Positions 1 to 11,765 of a DNA stretch of 64,000 nt are shown here, piece after piece. Source of the stretch: Antilocapra americana (taxonomy: Eukaryota; Chordata; Mammalia; Artiodactyla; Antilocapridae); contig ML660201.1 in assembly GCA_007570785.1 (NCBI GenBank), forward strand, positions 37,403,656 to 37,467,655, written 5' to 3'. How positions within the stretch are numbered: the first letter of the stretch is position 1; each line of letters begins with the position of its first letter. Below the pieces are notes generated by a model, which saw only the letters and a list, made by a program, of their open reading frames with translations, did no database searches and was not told the DNA's origin. The position numbers were made by a program, and so were the translations under genes.

Positions 1-660
1 CAAAGTCTCTACCAACCATTAGAGTTGGTCAGCCGTCTCAGAAGTCTCCAAGTCTCCAAAAATGTGTGTGGTGCTGAAGAGAGAAAATAGGGAGGTGGGG
101 CTGGTGGTGGTATACACAGGACTCCAGGAAGGAGGTGACAGTCAATCAAGCAAGAAGAGTTTCTTTTGACAGGTGTATTATAGGCTAGTGAAGAAATAAT
201 GAAAGAAATGACTGTAATTAAGTGTTTACTTAATTGAATGATTGCTTGAAATATGGTTGCCTGGTAAAGACCTCATTATAGACCATACTTGGCGCATAAA
301 TATGATACTTATGTTGAGGGCTAATTAATTGGCTCTCACAGGTGGAGTGATGGGTCAGCTGTGGCCTTGCCTCTTGTTTGGAAGAGCCCGATCTTGAAGC
401 AAAGATACTTCCTCTTGTAGCATTTTGAAATCTGCCAAGCCAGACACTCATTTTAGAAGCTGTTAGGTAGTTCTAATTTGGAAATTATGAGCAGAAAGCC
501 TAATGTGTGAGGACAGATGACAGTGTGAGGAATTGCAGACAGAATGTGCCCCTGGGTGTTACTGAAGCAAGATGCCTCACTGTGCATTTTCCATCCTCAT
601 TTCTGACAGTGAGTCTTCAAAGAGACCATTACCTAAAACATTCAGTAAATGTAGGGGAGA
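1..660. other. Unassigned AT-rich sequence
   Basis: No coding region, RNA gene or recognisable repeat is seen here. The ORFs that exist are short and resemble nothing I know. Confidence 0.5.
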
Positions 661-838
661 GTGGTAATTCTCAAACTCTGGCATGCATCAGAATTACCTG
701 GAAGGCTTATTAAATCTGATACGGTTGGGGACCAGCCCCAGATTTATGATGCAGTAGGCCTGGGAAAGGGCCAGAAGATGTCCATTTCTAACACAGTCCC
801 AATTGATGCTGGCGCTGTTGGTCTAGGGACCACCCTTA
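661..838 (-). mobile_element. MER5A-like hAT-Charlie MITE
   Basis: The block starts with a version of the hAT terminal phrase 'ggtaattctcaaactctgg', continues through 'catcagaattacctgga' and 'tttctaacacagtccc', and ends in 'ggtctagggaccaccctt'. This order matches the reverse complement of the MER5A non-autonomous DNA transposon over nearly its whole length. It has no coding capacity. Divergence is high, as expected for an element fixed before the placental radiation. Confidence 0.75.
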
Positions 839-1009
839 GCCAACATCTTATACAGAAAACCAATTAGTGAATGCAAATGAATGACTAAATCTAGCACCTA
901 CACAAGCATGATGCCATCCCAGTGCAGTGGAAATTAGGGTAATTCTCAGTGAGGAACTTCCTGCCACACAAAGTACCAGCAGGTTGACCAAAAGCAGCCA
1001 GAGTGGTGC

Positions 1010-1210
1010 TGCAGGAAATTGGGTTCTGAGAGTGGGTTCTAGGAATGAGTATCTTCCACGTGGTAACCTTGTGACTTTAGGAAAGTTACCGAGCCACTCT
1101 GCACCTCGGCCTCTTCATCTGTCACAAGCGGATGATATTAGTCCCTGTAGTATGAAATTTAGAGACAGCTTCCATGAGAGGATGTGTGAAAAACTTTTAG
1201 AATAAGAACT
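1010..1210 (+). repeat. MIR SINE (plus orientation)
   Basis: The core order of MIR is visible: 'ttgtgactttaggaaagtta', then 'cctcggcctcttcatctgtc', then a degraded 'ggatgatattagtccc'. This corresponds to the tRNA-derived SINE phrases for 'tgaccttgggcaagtta' and 'cctcagtttcctcatctg'. It is an old tRNA-derived element with no sign of activity. Confidence 0.65.
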
Positions 1211-1284
1211 GGTGTATAGTGTGAGCTGTATTATTATGTAAAGATGTGATAGTGTTCCAAAGGAATGTAACTGTGTATCAGTGC

Positions 1285-1885
1285 ATATACGTCTCAGTCT
1301 GTTCAGGTTGCTGTAACAAAATGTCACAGACTAGCTAGTTTATAAGCAAAAGAAATATATTTCTCACAGTTCTAGAGATTTCAAGCATGAAATCAAGATG
1401 GCAGCATGGTTGAGTAAGGGCCATCTTCTGTGCTGCAGACTTCTCATTGTGTTCTCACATGTTGGAAGCATCTAGGGAGCTCTGTGAGGTATCTGTGAAA
1501 TCTTAATTGTTTAGTTGCATCAGGTCGTTGTTTTGTCAAGCAAGATCTTCTGTTGTGGTGCATGGGGTTTAGAGTGCATGGGCTTAGTAGCTGCAGTGTG
1601 AGAGCTTAGTTACTCTGCAGCATGTGAGATGTTCCCACATCCTGCAGAATTCCCTGGCGAGGGATCAAATCCATGACATTGCAAGGCAGATTCGTAACCA
1701 TGGACCACCAGAGAAGTCCCTGTGAGATATATTTTATAAGAGCACTAATCCATTTCTGAGGGCTCAACCCTCATGACCTAATCACCTCCCAAGGCTCTGT
1801 TTTCCAACAGTATCATAATGGTTGCACAGATCCAAACATGTGAATTTTGTGTGGGCACATTCAGACCATATATTTATAGGAGAGA
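1285..1885 (-). mobile_element. MLT1-like MaLR LTR, split by a SINE
   Basis: The left part (1285-1510) reads 'gtctgttcaggttgctgtaa', then 'atatttctcacagttctaga', the reverse complement of the 3' end of MLT1-type LTRs. The right part (1725-1885) resumes with 'ttataagagcactaatcc', 'tgacctaatcacctccca' and 'catgtgaattttg', which is the next part of the same LTR. The two halves are separated by a CHR-type SINE, so one LTR was split by a later insertion. There is no retroviral gene. Confidence 0.7.
1512..1722 (-). mobile_element. CHR-type tRNA-Glu SINE inside the MLT1 LTR
   Basis: The right end reads 'aaccatggaccaccagagaa', the reverse complement of the tRNA-like head of the cetartiodactyl CHR SINE. 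Before it come 'gggatcaaatccatgacatt' (B-box region) and the CHR body 'gcatgtgagatgttcccaca'. Near-duplicate flanks, 'tctgtgaaatct' on the left and 'cctgtgagatat' on the right, fit a decayed target-site duplication. The insertion is younger than the LTR it interrupts. Confidence 0.7.
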
Positions 1886-1995
1886 TGGAAAGGCATCATG
1901 TGTTTTCAGGTTTGGGGCTACTTAGCCTAGGGGACCTGTCTTGTGCAGAAAGCTACCTGAGGTGTAGTTGAGGTGAACTCTTTATCATATCAATA

Positions 1996-3034
1996 CCATT
2001 CAGTTCAGCTCAGTCACTCAGTCGTGTCCAACTCTCTCTGACCCCATGGGCTGCAGCAGGCCAGGCTTCCCTGTCCATCATCACCTCTGAGAGCTTGCTC
2101 AAACTCGTGTCCATCAAGTTGGTGAGGTCATCCAACTATCTCATCCTCTGTTGTCTCTTTCTCCTCCTGCCTTCAATCTTTCCCAGCGTTATGGCCTTTT
2201 CCAAGGAATCAGTTTTTTGTATCAGGTGGCCAAAGTATTAGAATTTCAGCTTCAGCATCGGTCCTTCCAATGAATATTCAGGACTGATTTCCTTGCTGTC
2301 CAAGGGACTCTCAAGAGTCTTCTCCAACACCACAGTTCAAAAGCATCAATTCTTTGGTGTTCAGCTTTCTTTATAGTCCAACTCTCACATTCATTCATGA
2401 CTACTGGAAAAACTAGATAGTTTTGACTAGATGGACCTTTGTTGGCAAAGTAATGTCTCTGCTTTTTAATATGTTGTCTAGGTTGGTCATAGCTTTTATT
2501 CCAAGAAGCAATCGGCTTTTAATTTCATGGCTGCAGTCACCATCTGCAGTGATTTTGGAACCCAAGAAAATAAAATCTGTCACTGTTTCCATTGTTTCTC
2601 CATCTATTTACCATGAAGTGATGGGACCTGATGCCATGATCTTAGTTTTTTAATGTTGAGTTTTAAGCCAACTTTTTCACTGTCTTCTTTCACTTTCAAC
2701 AAGAGGCTTTTCAGATCCCCTTCACTTTCTTCCATAAGGGTGGTGTCATCTGCGTATCTGAGATTATTGATATTTCTCCCAGCAATCTTGAATCCAGGCT
2801 GTGGTTCATCAGCCTGGCATTTTGTATGATATCCTCTGCATAGAAATAAGCAGGGTGACAATATACAATCTTGATGTACTCCTTTCCCAATTTGAAACCA
2901 GTCTGTTGTCCCATGTCCAATTCTGACTTGCTTCTTGACCTGCATACAGATTTCTCAAGAGGCAAGTAAGGTTTTCTGGTATTCCCATCTCCTGAAGAAT
3001 GTTCCAGTTTGTTGTGATCTACACAGTAGGGTTT
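1996..3034 (-). mobile_element. BovB (RTE) LINE fragment with RT YADD motif
   Basis: A BovB element lies in reverse orientation. Its 3' end begins at 'cattcagttcagctcagtca' and its truncated 5' edge is near 'gtgatctacacagtaggg'. The minus-strand frame 2604-2945 encodes the reverse-transcriptase core: phrases for 'ILSPCLF' and 'IAGRNINNLRYADD', with the catalytic YADD codons at 2745-2756. Downstream it runs through the C-terminal region after RT, now broken by frameshifts and stops. The endonuclease and the N-terminal RT are missing, as expected for 5' truncation. It is dead, but it is the only copy in the window that retains the RT active-site motif. Confidence 0.93.
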
Positions 3035-3796
3035 TATCTCAAATGTGAAGAATATTTCACATGAGACTGTTGACTAGGTGTATGGTTTGTTAATGTAGTA
3101 GCTTCAGTGACTAGTGGCAACTGTGATGGTGTATGAACCAGACAGACTGAGAAAAATGGAGAGAGGAAAGAAGCAGAAAGAGATTGAGAGATAGTGATGG
3201 AGAAGAGTGAGGATAAAGATAGGAAGGTGACAGAAAACTGGGAACTCAGGGCTCTTGTTGTACAACAATGCTTTTGACATAAATTAAATTCAGTGTTTCT
3301 ATTAGTATTCTAAATATACTATTTCTAATACTATGCTATACTAATTCTAATTCTACTACTAACCCTAATCTGTGTACATCCATTTATACCATAACCACTT
3401 AGATGATTATGGGTGCTAAGTGCTGGCCTATTGTATTTTGATTGTTCGGGAAGTTCTGAGCACCCATCTTAGGGAGTATAATAGATGTGAGTGTGAAGAA
3501 AGCATGCTCACTGCCTCCAAGGAGAATGCAGACAAGTAGGGAAGAAATAGAAGAGTTAATAAGATATCCTTAGGCAAAGGAGAGGAAAAGAACAGTGTTA
3601 TCAAGTATGGATTTTCTAGAAGGGAATCCTGATTAGAATCCTGCCTTCAACCCCATTGAGCCGTGAAGTCTTGGACATATTGCTTATCCTTTGTAAACCA
3701 GCAGTGATCTCATGCTTGCAATGGAGGTGGTTCTACTTTAAAGGACCGTGGATGCAGGTCAGGCATGTGCCATTTATTTCCTGGGGTACACAGTGC
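3035..3796. other. Unassigned AT-rich sequence
   Basis: There is a purine-rich patch near 3150-3240 and a short stretch of ACTA-type simple sequence near 3330-3365. A weak MIR-like block may lie at 3620-3740. No gene is seen. Confidence 0.4.
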
Positions 3797-3862
3797 CTGT
3801 GTGCATGCTGAGTCGTGTCCAGCTCTGTGTGGCCCCATGGACTGTAGCCTGCTAGGCTCCAG
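3797..3862 (-). mobile_element. Bov-tA SINE fragment
   Basis: Only the non-tRNA end is left: 'gctgagtcgtgtccagctct' followed by 'ggccccatggactgtagcct' and 'gctaggctcc'. The tRNA-related head is absent. Confidence 0.75.
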
Positions 3863-4384
3863 TCCTAGTATATATGGTTTCAGCCATGTATACTATGATG
3901 GTAGCAGTGTGTAGAACACAAGACTTTGCTTGAAGACAAGAAGTGGACTGTGAGGTCACGCCAGCTGGAAGAAAGTTTGCTGTTTACCAAAAAGTGTGTG
4001 GCCCTTGTTCTCTGGGTGTTTGAGGGAGTTGGCAGGGCAGTCACTGGTTTCTACTGAAGCAGTGACGGTGTGCAGGAAGAGGAATAAGGGAATAGTGCAG
4101 TAACTGCAGATGCTTTTATGGACACTGTAAGGTGAGGTTGCCCTTCAAGAGTCACTGTCTTATCATTACTGCTGACTCTTCATGGTGTTCTAAGTCCTTG
4201 AACTGCTCAATGTGCTGCCAAAACAGTGATTCTTGACAAACTTGCAACTCACATATGACGGCTGTGGATCCTGGGCTTCGGATCATGGCTGTTTGGTGCA
4301 AAGCAAACAATGGGAGGATGGGGGAGCAAGAAGAATGTGGGAAGGGAGGGAATCTTCTGGAGGCAGAAGAGACCAGTAACCATC
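3863..4384. other. Unassigned sequence
   Basis: No repeat or gene is recognised. Overlapping ORFs of 64-77 codons on both strands from 4249 resemble no known protein and run into a MIR. Confidence 0.4.
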
Positions 4385-4545
4385 ATCTCTGGCACCACAC
4401 TTCCTGCCTTAAATCTTGGCTCTGCTACATGTTTGTTGGGTGCCTCTGACCAAATTACTTGCCCATGGCTCAGTCTCCTCACATGTAGCCTAGGGTCGAG
4501 TTAACACATGTATAGCATCACCAGCTGCATCATTAGCACTGTAGG
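4385..4545 (+). repeat. MIR SINE (plus)
   Basis: MIR phrases occur in order: 'aatcttggctctgctacat', 'ctgaccaaattacttgccc' and 'ggctcagtctcctcacatgt'. The element runs up to the CHR-type SINE that follows. Confidence 0.65.
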
Positions 4546-4549
4546 GTTA

Positions 4550-4860
4550 GTTAGTTATTTTTGGCCGAAAGAGGTCTTTGTTGCTGCACAAGAGCTTTTC
4601 TCCAGTTGCGGAGAGCAGGGAGACTCTCTAGCTACAGGGCTTGGGCTGCTCATTGTGGTGGTTTCCCTTGTTGCAGAGCATGGGCTTTAGGGAAGGCAGG
4701 CTTCAGCAGTTGTGGTAAATGGGCTCAGCAATTGGGGTGCTTGGGTTGAGTTGCCTCGCATCGTGTGGAATCTTCCCAGACCAGGGATCAAACCCATGTG
4801 CCCTGCATTGGCAGGCAGATTCTTCATCCCTAGACCATCAGGGACGTCCAGGTTAGTTAT
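4550..4860 (-). mobile_element. CHR-type SINE with target-site duplication
   Basis: In reverse orientation it shows the A+B box head, 'accagggatcaaacccatgt' through 'tagaccatcagggacgtcc', and the longer CHR body of tgctcat/gttgcggagag motifs. It is flanked by 'ggttagttatt' copies near 4545-4560 and 4851-4862, a clear insertion footprint. It is longer than Bov-tA and lacks the Bov-tA body. Confidence 0.75.
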
Positions 4861-4862
4861 TA

Positions 4863-6002
4863 ATTATTTTTATTATTTCATGTAAAGAAGGCTACTCCCA
4901 GCCTTTTACAGTTTTCCCAGCGCACTGAAGAAATTCAAGGTGACCTCTTAGCGTAATACTGTAAAATCACATTAACATCTAACTCATAAGAATTGTGCTC
5001 TACATGCCTTTAGGATAACTAACATTTGTTGTATATAATCGTGTATATGACTGTTCAGAGGTGCTGTTTTCTTTCTCTTCTTTTAGTCTTCTGCATCTTT
5101 ATCTCTAAAGTGTAGTAATTACATACTATAAAATTAAGCTTTCAGATGGACTGCTTTTTATTTACTGTGCCCAGCAGTATAGATTTTATTACTACATTTA
5201 AGAATTGTATACATAGACCTATGTATTCTGCATTTTGTGGATTATTTGAGGCATGTCAAAAGTTACTGAGGACTTGAGAGTTTCATCCTCAGTGGATACC
5301 TCTCCACCGACGCTGGTTGTCTTGGGGTCACAAGATTTAATGGCTGCCTTGTATGTATTTTCAGTCGGCTGGAGAAGATATTTCTCACTTCTGTTCCTCC
5401 TGAAGTTGCAGAATGAGGAGTAGGCATGTGTAGGACACCAGGGTAGGCTAGGTGATGAGTACATAGGAAATGTTATTTTGCTTGATTTTTTTTCTTTTTA
5501 ACTGTAACAAGAGCCTGTTATGTTAACAGCTTACCTGTTCATTTTTCTTTTCTGTAATAATAGGGTTTTGCTTAGAAAGCTGTGTCCATTACTGAGCAAT
5601 TAACAGCAAGATGAGCATATTTAAAAGCTGCATACAAGAGAAGGAGAATGCATTGAGCATAAAATTAGACTCTTGACAACAGGTTTTCATTTAAATGATG
5701 GATGAGTTTTTTTTTCTAGCTTTGTTCTCTCACACCCAGTTTGTCTTGACATGTTATATGTACTTGGGAAATTAATAGAAAGTTTGTTTCATTTTTTGAA
5801 CAATTGTGTATCTTTTCAGTGTGCTAGGGGGCTACCGTGGCTTAAGGTGATGATTTTGTTTTCTTAAGATTTTGCAATTAGGTTCCAAAGTGGTTCAAAA
5901 TGGAGCTATCCTTTGGCAAATTTTATATGAGTGAAAGCCTGCTTCCTCTTTGCAAGTTTTCTCAGTTTCTACTATGACATCAGAATCCACACATAAAATG
6001 TT
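4863..6002. other. Unassigned AT-rich sequence
   Basis: No recognisable repeat or coding region. The longest ORF here (minus, 5219-5464, 81 codons) has no familiar motif. Confidence 0.4.
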
Positions 6003-6340
6003 GATTTTTAAAAATTAATTTATTTTTTATTGAAGGATAATTGCTTTACAGAATTTTCTGTTTTCTGTCAAAGCTCAACATGAATCAGCTCTAGCTATAC
6101 ATATACCCCTCCCTTTTGAACCTCCCTCCCATCTCCCTCCCCATCCCACCCCTCTAGGTTGATGTAGAGCCCCTGTTTGAGGTTCCTGAGCCATACAGCA
6201 AATTCCTGTTTGCTATCTATTTTACATACAGTAATGTAAGTTTCCATGTTACTCTTTCTGTACATCTCACCCTCTCTTCCCCTCTCCTCATGTCCATAAG
6301 TCTTTTCTCTGTCTGTTTCTCCATTGTTGTCCTTTAAATA
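6003..6340 (-). mobile_element. Ruminant L1 3' UTR fragment
   Basis: It begins with 'tttttattgaaggataattg', the reverse complement of an A-rich L1 tail, then 'caaagctcaacatgaatcag' and the pyrimidine-rich 'cctccctcccatctccctcc' tract typical of bovine-lineage L1 3' UTRs. No ORF2 sequence remains. Confidence 0.8.
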
Positions 6341-7544
6341 AATTCTTCAGTACCATTTTATTTTCCCACATTGGAAGACCCAGGTTCCTCCTGAAGTATT
6401 TAATTCCCCTTTTTAAGATAAACATAATATATCATGCACATCAAAACTTACATCTGAACCAGATAAAAATATCTTGGAGTCACTTTTATTTACTTACTCA
6501 AGACTGGTATTTTATGAAATAATTTGAAAGTTCAGGGAAAAAGTGAGATTTGGAGATGACAGTACATACATGGTATCATTTTTTTCTCGGTGTGTACTTT
6601 AGTCTGCTGTATTCAATTATTATTGAGGATTTAGACCCTACCTTCAAAGTGCAAACATTGTCTTCTGCAGTTAAAGCCGTGATATTTTCTTTTACTGGTA
6701 ATATTACTAAAGACTTATGGCAAAGACAGTTGTAACAGGTGAATACAGCATGTTGCCAGGTTTTAATTATGCCTTTAATGGTAGAAAGTGCTGAGGAATA
6801 TTGATTCTCATTCTTTGTACATATGTGTATGTACCACATACGTGTGTACATAACACTGATCCTTACATGGTAAGAAAATGACAAAGCAAAAACAGGACAA
6901 ATAAACTATTAGGGGTTAACTGCTTTGTGTTTGCTTTAGCCTTCTGTAGCACATGTAGCAGAAAAATACACTACTCAATTCTTTAACGGGCATAGAGATA
7001 CCAAACCTTCCAACTATAGTTGGATTCTCTCAGAGATGAGGAATAACTTAATACCATTTAATTTCTCCTTTATACCATCATTTCTGTTATGAACTTTAAG
7101 AATTGTGTAAGGCATTATTATTAAGTAGCACTTCTAGAATTAAAAAAAAAAACTTTCTCTAAAATTATAAGGCAATTTCGATATTTTTCCAGAAAATATC
7201 TTGTTTCTCAAGATGGTCATATTCTGCTTTTTGGTAATGAATGTTTTTTTGGCAGTAAGGACTTGATCCAACAGTATTTAAATGCCAATGATAGATTAAA
7301 AATGAAATTAGACTATTAATTAGTTAGGGAGAAAAGGTTGAACAAATGGTAAAGTAACCCATGATGAAAAATATTTTTACTAATATATGTATCTTTTTAC
7401 CAATTGTAGCAGTGACTTCGTTAAGCTTTTGAAATCTGTGAATGGACAGAGGAATCTCCCCTGCAGACAGGAGTGCATATCCATACAAACAGTTAAATCC
7501 CTGAAATATCAAGTAAATGGTAGAGACCATGCATAGACTCAGGG
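6341..7544. other. Unassigned AT-rich sequence
   Basis: No gene. Both ORFs near 6550-6884 and the ORF at 7324-7620 lack motifs or a family I recognise. Confidence 0.4.
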
Positions 7545-7760
7545 TATGATTTTTGAACTTGGAATTAGTGACATTTGGGGCTGAATTATTTTTTGCTGTA
7601 AAGGGAACTTTCCTATGCATTGCAGGATGGTTAACAGCATCTCTGATCTCTCCTCACTAGTTGCCAGTAGCACCCTCAAGCGAAAATCGTAGTGGACATT
7701 GCCGAATACTGCTAAGGGGTGAGAAAGGAAGAAGATCGGCCCTTGGTTGAGAACAACTGA
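7545..7760 (-). mobile_element. MER20-like hAT-Charlie MITE
   Basis: It reads 'gacatttggggctgaattat', then 'tatgcattgcaggatggtta', 'gccagtagcaccctcaag' and the terminus 'ccttggttgagaacaactg'. This order is the reverse complement of the MER20-type element as I remember it; the exact family name is less certain than the hAT-Charlie class. Its left 48 bp (7550-7597) recur exactly at 8961-9008. Confidence 0.65.
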
Positions 7761-8611
7761 TGTAGAGATTTCCATACAGGACTACCTCATTCAAGTTCCT
7801 AGTGACTGATACTTTATTACCAGTCACAGCCATGACTGGCAAATGCTTCAGGCCTTAATAAAATGAGATTTCACCCAGTGGTCCCAGCTGAAATAAACTA
7901 CACCGCTTTGACCTCATTGAAGTTCTAAGCTTTCAGTGGAAATTCAGCACAATAGAGACTCCTAGTCCCTACCTACTTTTCTGTCAGTACACATCCTCAT
8001 TACTTTGTTTTGAGTGCCAATTCATTTTAGTAATGCAACTCAAACAGTTTAGACTTGCAGTAGATAATGGAGTGTCTGCCTCCTAAGTAGAGTTCATAGC
8101 TTCCTAGTGAATGAAAACACGAAAGGAGAAATGTTGCTCTTGATGCTCGTGTCCTGCTAACTTTGATCTGACAGGTAACCGTGCCATCAGCACGAGGTCT
8201 CTGGCAGGTGAAGGCAGTGTGGCAGGGAGTGGACGCGGTGCCTGGGAAGATGGTTGCCCGTGACAGCTACCGGCCTGGCTTCTCATTCTCTGCCTAATTC
8301 CAGATGCCTGGCGAGACCAGATACTGCATTTGGTATGCTCTGTACAGTTCTGTGTGGTTTACAAGAGGCCTTTTGGCATCAGAGGACCCTGAAATGATGA
8401 GATTACTGAGTTCTGTCGGGGAAGAATATGGACCCTAGGTTGGAGCTGCTGGCAGCGGCACAGTTGTTTACTCAACAGAGAAAAGAGGGTGCTATTTAGA
8501 GGTGAACATGAATTTTAAAGAATGTATCAGTTTTGTCTCTATTACTCTATTGTAGAGTATTTTCTGACTTCATTAGTAAGACTGCTCTGTCCCGGATTAG
8601 ACCTAGATTGT
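7761..8611. other. Unassigned sequence
   Basis: No gene or family recognised. The 8100-8290 stretch is somewhat GC-richer than its surroundings, without a convincing ORF. Confidence 0.4.
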
Positions 8612-8830
8612 GGTTCTGAAAGTGAAAGCGTTAGTCACTCGGGCATGTCCGATTCTGCAACCCCATGGACTGTGCCCACCAGGCGCCTCTGTCCATGGCA
8701 TTCTCCAGGCAAGAACACTGGAGTAGGTTGCCATTTCTTTCTCCAGGGGATCTTCCTGACCCAGGGACTGAACCTGAGTCTCCTGCGTTGCATGCAGACT
8801 CCTTGCCAACTGAGCCACCAGGGAAGTCCA
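8612..8830 (-). mobile_element. Bov-tA SINE
   Basis: Complete in reverse: tail 'gaaagtgaaagcgttagtca', body 'aaccccatggactgtgccca', and tRNA-like head ending 'actgagccaccagggaagtc'. About 220 bp, near full length. Confidence 0.9.
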
Positions 8831-8960
8831 GATTGTGCTGAGGGATAAACTTCATATAACTGTAAGCGCCTGGGGGAAAAACTTCTTTCCTGCTTATTTT
8901 TAAAGTGGCCCATGGAGAGACATGGATAATCTTTGAGGTCTGTTAGTCTTAGTCTTATAT

Positions 8961-9008
8961 TTTTTGAACTTGGAATTAGTGACATTTGGGGCTGAATTAT
9001 TTTTTGCT
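8961..9008. repeat. Exact 48-bp copy of the MER20-like left end
   Basis: These 48 bases are identical to 7550-7597 and in the same orientation, 1,411 bp apart. Sequence on both sides differs. The rest of the MER20-like element does not follow, so this is not an independent insertion of the family. Confidence 0.9.
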
Positions 9009-9658
9009 TTTATTTTGTAGTTTTATATTTATATTTATATCAAAACCTGCTAACAGAAGGTCTTTAGAGGTCTTGTTTGACACATGTGCCTAATGTCCCA
9101 GTTCTGTGTCCCAGAGACATCACTATTTCGGGCACCTCAATCTTTTCCTACTCAGGGAAGCCAATTCAAAGTGACCAGTGTTGGCATATGAGCCCAAACC
9201 CACTGACTGGTCTTGACGTAGACCCTGGTTAAAGTAGCAAGTGAGGAAATGTTGCTCGAGGCCAGGACAGTTCATAGAACTGTGTTTGTGTTGTCCCTCC
9301 ATAGAGTAGCCATTAAGCCACATATCCCTGTTGAAAATTTGAAATACAGCTAGCGTGACCAAAGAATGACTAATTATTTAATGAAATTTAAATATAAATA
9401 GCAACTTGTGGCTCCCAGGTATGGTATTGGACAGTGCAATTCTAGGCCTCTGAGAAACATTTTCAGACACAGTTGTGGACTCTGGGCCTTTAGAACAGAC
9501 CATACTCACGGAGCAGTTATCACAGTCTTAGTCTGTCCACTTAGTCGAAGCCCTTTGTCTTTCCACTTGGACGGAAAAAGAATAACGGTTGTGTATGCCA
9601 ACAATCCTGGTAAGTTAAGGTTGCGGAAGTCTGGTTTAGGAAGCCTTGATATTAACCA
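9009..9658. other. Unassigned sequence
   Basis: No recognisable repeat. Plus ORF 9408-9779 (123 codons) and minus ORF 9506-9865 (119 codons) owe their length partly to the following SINE and are not considered genes. Confidence 0.4.
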
Positions 9659-9872
9659 TGGGACTTCCCAGGTGGCACTGGTAAAGAGTCCCTCTGTCAA
9701 TGCAGGAGACCCAAGTTTGATCCCTGGATTGGGAAAATCCCCTGGAGGAGGAAATGGCAACCCACTGCAGTATTCTTGACTGAAAAATTCCATAGGCAGA
9801 GGAGCCTGGTGGGCTACAGTCCACAGGGTGGCGAAGAGTGGACATGTCTGAGGGACTGAGCACAATACTAAA
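9659..9872 (+). mobile_element. Bov-tA SINE
   Basis: Forward copy: 'gggacttcccaggtggcact', 'tcaatgcaggagacccaag', then 'ggaaatggcaacccactgca' and tail 'gagggactgagcacaa'. Confidence 0.9.
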
Positions 9873-10659
9873 CACAGACATCTCGGATATTGAAAATTAA
9901 ATTAAAGCAGGGAAGGGAAGTTAATGCAGGCAGGTACTTTTAAACCCACTCTCTTCCCTGTTCTTTGAAATTGCATCTATGGAGTGCAATACATCTGTGT
10001 GTTTTTTGCTGTTTTGTATATAATAGTATTTTTTTTATCCTTATATTCTTCCTTAAGCAATTTAGCACAGCTCTGCTAAGTTGGGAAAGAAGCTTGGTGG
10101 CACGTCACAAGAACAGAATACTTGGAAAATGTAGAATTGTTTTTGTATGATGTTAATCATGAACTATTTAGTTCCGTCATACATCATGGCTTTTCAAATG
10201 ATGTAAGGTTCTTGGTCCTGAAAATAAATACCAGAAACCATTGTGAAATTCTTTTGCTATGTGGTTACCATCCTGCTGGCACGGTAGAACTCGGAAGTGA
10301 TTGGAACTGGTAAATGCTTTTGAGATGATAAACCTTCTAGTCATGCTTGAACCCAGACATTGTCAGTTCCCTGTTCCCTAGTGGATGCCATAATGATGAA
10401 TGAAATCACTCAAAACATCCCTCCATCTTTCCCTTATCAGTTCAAAAGGCTCAGAGTGGTTGCAAGCTGATAAGGATAATAATTTGATAATTGGTTTTTA
10501 TTTCAAAAAGATATCTGAAAAGATGGAAAATACTTCTGCATTCAAATGACTGAACTTTGACGTTATGTGAAAGTATGTAAATATTCACAGTAGCACTCCT
10601 CTAAAGCCTTTTAAATACTAAAATTTATTTTTGCTCTCTGATCTTTTTTCCAACAAAGT
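9873..10659. other. Unassigned AT-rich sequence
   Basis: No gene or repeat recognised. Two overlapping ORFs of 61-63 codons (9965-10313) show no motif. Confidence 0.4.
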
Positions 10660-10815
10660 TATGTAACCTTGAGATGTTCCTCTAAGTCCCATTGTTTTCA
10701 TTTTTAAAGGGAAGTAATAAGAGCACCTAACCCTTAGGAGTGCTGTGTGGCTTAAATGAGATAATAAATATATAGATTCAGCATAGTGCTTTTGTATATC
10801 TTAAAGGTTATATAT
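10660..10815 (+). repeat. MIR SINE (plus)
   Basis: 'tgtaaccttgagatgttcct' followed by 'aagggaagtaataagagcac', then 'aaatgagataataaatatat' and 'agcatagtgct' match the MIR 3' half. Confidence 0.6.
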
Positions 10816-11304
10816 TAATGATGATACTGTAAATTCAAATATACAAATGCAGGTTTTTTTTCTTTGCATAACCTGAGAGTTCTTTTGCCATGTGAATCAA
10901 TCTTCCTTAATTTTGTTGTTTGTTTAGAATTTTTTATACCAGGTGTTCTGAAAGCTGGGCACATTCTGACCTCTAAAAATGGCTCTATCAAACTTACCAG
11001 ATGGTTAATTGTGACAGTAAATAGGTGTATCTTTCAAGATATTATCTGATTATACAAAATCATGTCCCAACGACTTAAATATTCTGTGGTAGCTTTTTTT
11101 CTTTCTTACCTTTTTTTTTTTTCAAATAATGACCTGCCTTAAATGCTGGAGTAAATGGCATGCTAAGCTTCCTCTCATTGAACCAAGATGACTCAGTTTT
11201 CTACTTAAGAGGAATGAAAAGTGTCTCTAACTTTTTCAGTTGAAGTGTTAGTGTTTTAAAAATATAGTTTTCTAAGAAAGATTGTATACTGTTGTCAACT
11301 TAAA
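10816..11304. other. Unassigned AT-rich sequence
   Basis: Nothing recognisable apart from a T-rich run near 11090-11123. Confidence 0.4.
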
Positions 11305-11765
11305 AAAGTGTACAACATGAGAGTTAAAATTTATTTGGGGCAAAATGAGGACTGCAGCCCAGGAGACCACAACTTAGACAGCTCTGAGAAACTGCTCCAA
11401 AGGGGCAGGGGGCAGGTCAGTATATATGAGATTTTGGTGAAAGGGGAGTTCATGGAATCAAACACATATTTTTCCAGAAAGCTTCTACTAGTCTTGTGAA
11501 GTTTTGCTAGTCACGAAGAACAGTCATCACCATGAAGGATTTTAATGCTTTCCTAGATATGGGGAGATACACGAATTGGATTCATAAAATCAACTCTTAA
11601 AAACATTTAACTCTCTGAAGACCTGTCTTGCCAGGTTTTTCCCTGAGCACAGAGCCTCATTTCTGCTCTCCACCCTGAACTCCTTTCAGGGGGTGTTGAA
11701 GGTCAGCAGCTGCAACAGCACATGATCTAATCCTCATAGAGGTAGATGGCAAGTGCCCATTTGTA
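11305..11765 (-). mobile_element. Ancient ERV LTR remnant
   Basis: Read on the minus strand it has an AATAAA polyadenylation signal near the 3' edge (plus-strand 'aatttatttgggg'), preceded by the motif complementary to 'gaaactgctccaaagggg' and 'gtcagtatatatgag'. The same arrangement occurs at 45340-45735, so both are copies of one LTR-type family. I believe it is ERVL-related, but the family name is uncertain. There is no internal retroviral sequence. Confidence 0.5.

Noticed and set aside
8603..8985. Overlapping 71-116 codon ORFs on the minus strand
   Set aside because: Phrases such as 'SACNAGDSGSVPG' and 'PWRKKWQPTPVFLPGE' are the usual translations of Bov-tA SINEs, not genes.
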